A stretch of DNA of 9,068 bases from Nitratifractor sp. Its GTDB lineage: Bacteria > Campylobacterota > Campylobacteria > Campylobacterales > Sulfurovaceae. Both the position numbers and the translations under genes were made by a program. The notes under the pieces were generated by a model. That model made no database searches. It was not told the DNA's origin and saw only the letters and a list, made by a program, of their open reading frames with translations. The stretch lies in assembly GCA_015490055.1 (NCBI GenBank), contig WFYP01000095.1, positions 1-9,068 on the forward strand. The letters are read 5' to 3'. Positions 5,654 to 9,068 of this stretch are shown piece after piece. Position 1 is the first letter of the stretch. Every line of letters starts with the position of its first letter.

Positions 5654-6184
5654 TTATTTTTTTGTGTTATTTGATTTTTTAGCTGTAGTAGCAGTTGGTG
5701 CAGAATCAGCATCATCTAATATTTTTTGTAACTCTTTTAAGTGTGGTTTTAATCTATTTTGAGTTATCATTTGACCTTCGTAAGCCAATTTTCCCATTGT
5801 TGCTAAAACTTTTTGTCCAGTCTTTGTTTTATAAAAGTTTGTAATCTCTTTTAACTCATCTACAGTATAGTATTTAGCATATAATTTAGCTAAATCTTTT
5901 TTCATACCTTCCCAACCGATATATTTATTGTAAAAAGCTTTTATTTTACCCTCTACTTTTTTAAACTTAGGGTTAGCGTTTACTAACCTAATTGTAGAGT
6001 TTCTAACTGCATTTTCATATACCGACTTCAGATTCATTTCGTTTAATAAATTCATTGCCTCTTTTACAGAATCATCTTTAGAAGCAGTTGGGGTAGCTAC
6101 TGTCGCATTATTTTCTGCAACTACTTGCGTTGGTATTAGAAATGCAAAAATCAATGCAAAACTAAAAACAAATTGTTTAATCAT
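5654..6184 (-). CDS. Secreted/periplasmic DUF2059 family protein
   Basis: The 176-residue protein starts with a signal peptide: MIKQ, a hydrophobic stretch at about 5-22, and a probable cleavage after VVA (residue 23). A low-complexity Thr/Ala/Asn linker follows. The DUF2059 core is at about 80-150, with the family's pattern YYTVDELKEITNFYKTKTGQKVL; its biochemical function is not established. The tail is rich in Thr, Ala, Ser, Asn and Lys and looks disordered. ATG 6184 has a strong ribosome site (AAGGAGAAACC). Its predicted promoter lies within a 51-bp inverted repeat (6201-6251), suggesting specific regulation. It stands alone, with a terminator behind it and a mobile-looking element ahead. 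Confidence 0.85.
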   Translation of the reverse strand: MIKQFVFSFALIFAFLIPTQVVAENNATVATPTASKDDSVKEAMNLLNEMNLKSVYENAVRNSTIRLVNANPKFKKVEGKIKAFYNKYIGWEGMKKDLAKLYAKYYTVDELKEITNFYKTKTGQKVLATMGKLAYEGQMITQNRLKPHLKELQKILDDADSAPTATTAKKSNNTKK

Positions 6185-6200
6185 GGTTTCTCCTTATAGT

Positions 6201-6251
6201 ACTGATGTTGTGCACTATATACAATAATTCTATATAGTACAAAACATCAGT
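6201..6251. promoter_or_regulatory. 51-bp inverted repeat over the DUF2059 promoter
   Basis: The left arm (6201-6221, beginning ACTGATGTTGTGCACTATAT) and the right arm (6231-6251) match at 19 of 21 positions, around a 9-base centre (CAATAATTC). It ends just before the ribosome site of the DUF2059 gene. The symmetry is that of a repressor or activator operator. Because the arms are long, it could equally act as an RNA or DNA hairpin. Confidence 0.75.
6214..6242 (-). promoter_or_regulatory. Predicted sigma-70 promoter of the DUF2059 gene
   Basis: On the minus strand, TTGTAC (6237-6242) is followed after exactly 17 bp by TATAGT (6214-6219). The -35 box lies in one arm of the inverted repeat and the -10 box in the other. 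Transcription would start near 6207, about 20-25 bases before the ATG. Confidence 0.5.
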
Positions 6252-6350
6252 TTATTGTAAATTAAAATACTATTATACTGCAAATTTAAACTATATTAGC
6301 AGTTATATGTTATTTATATATAATTTTTTGATTTTATATCAATTATTTTA
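6252..6350. other. AT-rich intergenic DNA, nothing recognised
   Basis: Almost all A/T with no reading frame, hairpin or promoter that I can support. It separates the DUF2059 operator from the inserted element; the last four bases (TTTA) repeat on the element's far side. Confidence 0.4.
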
Positions 6351-6381
6351 GGGCACCTCTAAAAATAGGTGATACCCACAA

Positions 6382-6476
6382 CATCTCTAGCTTTTCTCTA
6401 GGCTAGGCACTCTTTCGTAGTACTAGCTGAGCTAATTCAAGAAAGAGTAACGACGCATAGAGGAAAGCTAGAGATG
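6382..6476. repeat. Inner hairpin I of the MITE-like element
   Basis: CATCTCTAGCTTTTCTCTA (6382-6400) pairs with the stretch 6458-6476 (TAGAGGAAAGCTAGAGATG), with one wobble or mismatch. A second stem, ACTCTTTC with GAAAGAGT, lies inside, capped by a loop containing AGCTGAGCT. It has no counterpart elsewhere in the window. Confidence 0.75.
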
Positions 6477-6486
6477 CCCTTCGGGT

Positions 6487-6583
6487 GGGCAATGCAAACG
6501 CAATCTTGCACAAGATATTTAAGTCATCTTAGCTTAAGCTAGGATTCATAAATCTCTTGCACAATCTTACATTTGCATTGCCC
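6487..6583 (-). repeat. Inner hairpin II, related to the array beside purB
   Basis: GGGCAATGCAAA (6487-6498) pairs perfectly with TTTGCATTGCCC (6572-6583). The next stem segments are ACGCAATCTTGCAC and GTGCAAGAT-like partners, then GATATTTAA with an ATAAATC partner, and a tip TAGC-TTAA-GCTA. The core ACGCAATCTTGCAC..GATATTTAA is the reverse complement of the right arm of the last array unit (about 471-495). The minus strand is given because the G-U pairs form there, which is the same element sense as the plus strand of the array. Confidence 0.75.
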
Positions 6584-6654
6584 ATTGTGGGTATTACCTA
6601 TTATTAGAGGTGCCCTTTATATATTTTTTTGATTTACTGGTACAAAATGTAACA

Positions 6655-8442
6655 TTACCAGCTGTCGCCACCTCCACCGCCTATTCCACCACCACTAAAG
6701 TCTCCAAAACTTCCAAAATCGCTACTATCTATTGATGATAAATTAGATGTTGGTTCGTAGTGATTTAAATCAAAATCTACAACATCAAATGTAGAAAAAT
6801 CTCCTTCGTACCAATTTGGAAGTGCTGTGTCTAACTCTTTATAAAGTTTTAGCCAATGTTTATTTAAGCCAAATAGCATAGCATAAGGTAGTAATTTATT
6901 TAAATACTCTTTGTCCTCTTTTAAGAAAAATGCTATTTTGTCTTTTTCTGCTCTTGCTATAAACTCTTTTAATCCAAGTAAATTTCTTTTTGCAATAACC
7001 CCTTTAAATGAGAGTGTATTCATATTTTTATAGATAAAATATATCCCTATCGCTGCTATTGCAATTATTATGGCAATAGCTATTAAAAGCTCTTTAGAAT
7101 AGATTATATTATACATAAACAGAATCGACATACCTATCCATATAATAGAAAAAACTGTAAGCGTGATTTCTTGATTCTTAAGACCTTGTATAAGTAAAAA
7201 AACACCAACTCCAACAAATACACTCATAAATACCAATGGATAGATAAACTCTGCACCACTATTTTTTAAGTTATAATAAAGAAAGGCACCTATACTTATT
7301 AGTGTAGTTAATATAGCTAAAAAAAGAAAACTCTCTCTTGCTTTTCTTACAGAAGAGTTAAAAAAGCCTTTATTTATTAGAGATTTATGAACAACATCTC
7401 TAAGATGGTCGAAAAAACTGTCTGTTATTTTTATATCGTCAGAACTCAGCTCTGTTTTGCTTCCAAATAATTTATCTAATAATATTTTTTGGTCTTTTTG
7501 CAAACTATTACTACTTTTAGAAGTTCTCTCTAAATATAGCTCGCCATCTTTATTGCTCATTTTTATAAAACCTAAATTGGCTAACTCTAAAATTGCTGGT
7601 TTTAACTCTTTGAAATCTACAAAATTATCTTTTAAAAGCCCCGCTTCTAGTAGTGTTAAATCTTTTGGAGCTCTGTATTTAACTGGTATAGATGAGTTAT
7701 CTCCTAAAATATTAAATTTTTTGCCAAAATAGATAAACAGTGCTATTATTGGGAGTATAAATATGTAATAAATAGGATTATCCCAAAATTTCTGATGCAA
7801 CTTTTCATCTGGGCTTGTATCTGCTTTTATAAGTGATTTATCAAAACTTATTGATATAGTGATACCTTCGTGTGGAGCTAAATAGGCAGCTTTAACAACT
7901 AATACCCTACCCTCTTTTTTAAATTTTAACTCTTCACTAGAGCCAAATACTCCACGATATACTTTAATCTTTGAGTTATTAGCAATACTGCTTGGTAACT
8001 GAACTTTTGCTAAAACATTTTTAATAGGCACCCTCCAGCCAGTTCCTATTAAATCTATTATAATTCTATTTTTATCACCACTGTTTCTTACTATATATCC
8101 ATCTATGCTATAGCTAATTTTGTAATTTACTAAACCGCTTACATAACTATTTACATCGCCTATTTTAATTCGCTCATACTCATTGTTGCCATCTGCTAAA
8201 ACTGCTGTAGAAAAAGATGCTTGCATACCATTTTGTAGCACTTTAACATTTTTAATATTTGTATTGTTTAAGGGAATATCTCTATATATTCCATGATGCT
8301 CTGTGTTGCCAAAATTGTAGCTTATATTTTCTATTACATTAATTCTGCCACTATTATCAATATTTGCATCTACTACATATCTATCTATACTTTCACTATA
8401 GACAAATATTGTTAATAAAAGTAGTAGTAATAATTTTTTCAT
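6655..8442 (-). CDS. DUF2207 family membrane protein
   Basis: A 595-residue predicted membrane protein of the DUF2207 family, whose function is not established. It begins with a signal peptide (residues 1-17), followed by an extracytoplasmic domain to about 220 containing the family's HGIYRDIPL (50-58) near the N-terminus. A membrane helix follows at about 224-240, then a cytoplasmic segment (about 241-370) with winged-helix-like LTLLEAGLL...ELANLGFI, and a cluster of four helices at about 371-390, 399-420, 426-446 and 452-471. The C-terminal part has the typical GLKEFIARAE (490-499) and LLPYAMLFGL (517-526), and ends in a glycine-rich tail (GGGIGGGGGDSW), also typical. The ribosome site is weak, and the gene starts 9 bases after lemA, so it is probably translated from the lemA transcript. 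Confidence 0.9.
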   Translation of the reverse strand: MKKLLLLLLLTIFVYSESIDRYVVDANIDNSGRINVIENISYNFGNTEHHGIYRDIPLNNTNIKNVKVLQNGMQASFSTAVLADGNNEYERIKIGDVNSYVSGLVNYKISYSIDGYIVRNSGDKNRIIIDLIGTGWRVPIKNVLAKVQLPSSIANNSKIKVYRGVFGSSEELKFKKEGRVLVVKAAYLAPHEGITISISFDKSLIKADTSPDEKLHQKFWDNPIYYIFILPIIALFIYFGKKFNILGDNSSIPVKYRAPKDLTLLEAGLLKDNFVDFKELKPAILELANLGFIKMSNKDGELYLERTSKSSNSLQKDQKILLDKLFGSKTELSSDDIKITDSFFDHLRDVVHKSLINKGFFNSSVRKARESFLFLAILTTLISIGAFLYYNLKNSGAEFIYPLVFMSVFVGVGVFLLIQGLKNQEITLTVFSIIWIGMSILFMYNIIYSKELLIAIAIIIAIAAIGIYFIYKNMNTLSFKGVIAKRNLLGLKEFIARAEKDKIAFFLKEDKEYLNKLLPYAMLFGLNKHWLKLYKELDTALPNWYEGDFSTFDVVDFDLNHYEPTSNLSSIDSSDFGSFGDFSGGGIGGGGGDSW

Positions 8443-8451
8443 CTATATACT

Positions 8452-9015
8452 TTAAAAATCTACTTTTGGCATTTTATATACATCTGCCTCTATATCTTTA
8501 TCTACTTCAAAATACTCATATGACTCGAAGTTAAATTTTTGTGCAATATATATCTCTGGAAATGACTCTATTTTTGCATTATAGTCACGAACTGTTGCAT
8601 TATAGTAGCGTCTTGCACTCTCAATATCTGCCTCTAGTGCTTGCAGTTGGTTTTGCAAATTTTTAAAGTTTTCGTTTGCTTTTAACTCTGGATAAGCTTC
8701 GCTGAGTGCAAAAATTCCACCCAATGCATTTTTAAACATAGATTCTGCTTTGCTAGCATCTCCGGCACTGTGTGCACTTAATGCCATATTTCTAGCTTTA
8801 ATAACATTCTCTAATGTTTCACTCTCATGTTTTGTGTAACCTTTTACTGTATCAACAAGTGCAGGTATTAAGTTATATCGTTTCTTTAATTGAACCTCTA
8901 TATCAGACCAAGCCGAAAGAACTCTTTGACGCATTGATACAAGCGAATTGTATGCCACTACCAAATAGCCAATTATTAACACTACTATTATTAATACTAT
9001 TTTTGAAAAACTCAT
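8452..9015 (-). CDS. lemA: LemA family protein
   Basis: LemA proteins are small membrane-anchored helical-bundle proteins of unclear function, often encoded beside a DUF2207 or TPM-domain gene, as here. The 187-residue protein has one N-terminal membrane helix (residues 5-22) and no cleavage site. It then shows the family's signatures in order: YNSLVSMRQRVLSAWSDIEV (22-41), YNLIPALVDTVKGYTKHE (47-64), AYPELKANENFKNLQNQL (107-124) and ARRYYNATVRDYNAKIESFP (134-153). ATG 9015 follows AAAGGGC. It is the first gene of a two-gene operon with the DUF2207 gene and has a good -10 box upstream. The identification is firm; the biological role is open. Confidence 0.95.
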   Translation of the reverse strand: MSFSKIVLIIVVLIIGYLVVAYNSLVSMRQRVLSAWSDIEVQLKKRYNLIPALVDTVKGYTKHESETLENVIKARNMALSAHSAGDASKAESMFKNALGGIFALSEAYPELKANENFKNLQNQLQALEADIESARRYYNATVRDYNAKIESFPEIYIAQKFNFESYEYFEVDKDIEADVYKMPKVDF

Positions 9016-9047
9016 TATAAGCCCTTTATTCTAAGTTTATTTAAATT

Positions 9048-9053
9048 ATTATA
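9048..9053 (-). promoter_or_regulatory. -10 box of the lemA-DUF2207 operon
   Basis: A perfect TATAAT on the minus strand, 32 bases before the lemA ATG. The -35 position lies beyond the window edge, so it cannot be judged. Confidence 0.55.
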
Positions 9054-9068
9054 GCTAAAATATAAAAC

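Larger units (their letters stand above)
6351..6615. mobile_element. 265-bp MITE-like element with terminal inverted repeats and two inner hairpins
   Basis: The ends are 31-bp inverted repeats (6351-6381 and 6585-6615; outermost GGGCACCTCT and AGAGGTGCCC) matching at 29 of 31 positions. TTTA directly flanks both ends (6347-6350 and 6616-6619), consistent with a 4-bp target duplication. Inside are two separate hairpins (6382-6476 and 6487-6583), so a single strand could fold as a three-way junction. No transposase or open frame is present, so it would be a non-autonomous element, moved in trans if at all. The terminal sequence is loosely reminiscent of some IS5-type ends, but I cannot name a parent. 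It lies between the 3' end of the DUF2207 gene and the DUF2059 promoter and may also act as a transcription barrier. Confidence 0.75.

Noticed and set aside
6476..6487. CCCTTCGGG tetraloop hairpin between the two inner hairpins as an independent terminator
   Set aside because: The stem is only about 3 bp, has no U-run, and competes with the larger folds of the element.
6637..6661. CTGGTA/TACCAG hairpin at the end of the DUF2207 gene as a terminator
   Set aside because: Only 6 bp with a long loop, and followed by A-rich rather than U-rich sequence on the transcribed strand.
7457..7732. Plus-strand 91-codon frame opposite the DUF2207 gene
   Set aside because: Antisense shadow in a low-complexity AT-rich stretch.

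Overview
The window reads as chromosomal DNA of a low-GC member of the Campylobacterota (Epsilonproteobacteria), probably a free-living Sulfurimonas/Sulfurovum-type organism. This is an inference from protein character (PurB, RluA-family synthase, RlmN, HisF, a DUF2059 protein, LemA with DUF2207), the AT-rich codon use, compact gene spacing and the recurrent AAGGAT-type ribosome binding sites. No marker gene in the window fixes the genus.

Layout. Positions 1-503 hold no gene but carry a tandem array of about four 107-108 bp units, each built as an imperfect hairpin; the last hairpin runs into the stop codon of purB (504-1832, minus). A divergent intergenic region with inverted 7-bp purine/pyrimidine repeats separates purB from an RluA-family pseudouridine synthase gene (1984-2919, plus). 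Everything from 2969 to the right edge is on the minus strand. Read in transcription order it is lemA and a DUF2207 membrane protein gene (9015-6655), a 265-bp mobile-looking inverted-repeat element (6351-6615), a secreted DUF2059 protein gene (6184-5654), hisF (5560-4796), then a tightly coupled operon: a small nucleoside-phosphorylase-like gene (TTG start), rlmN (GTG start, GTGA overlap) and an unlisted 33-codon gene for a one-pass membrane peptide (3070-2969).

The genes are mostly housekeeping: purine synthesis (purB), histidine synthesis (hisF), rRNA/tRNA modification (the RluA homologue and rlmN), and envelope proteins (lemA-DUF2207, DUF2059). They do not form one pathway.

The interest lies in the non-coding DNA. 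(1) The purB-side array and an inner hairpin of the 265-bp element share the same arms in the same sense, with compensatory base-pair changes, G-U pairs on the same strand and conserved G-A mismatches. This suggests a dispersed structured element (RNA or single-stranded DNA) found both as a tandem array and as cargo in a MITE-like element. (2) Three parS-like 16-bp palindromes lie within 1.75 kb. (3) Three intergenic regions carry different degenerate repeats that all have a 7-bp period. (4) A 51-bp inverted repeat covers the predicted promoter of the DUF2059 gene. (5) A GC-rich palindrome of the GTAGGGGC type lies upstream of the phosphorylase-rlmN operon. None of these could be checked by database search here.
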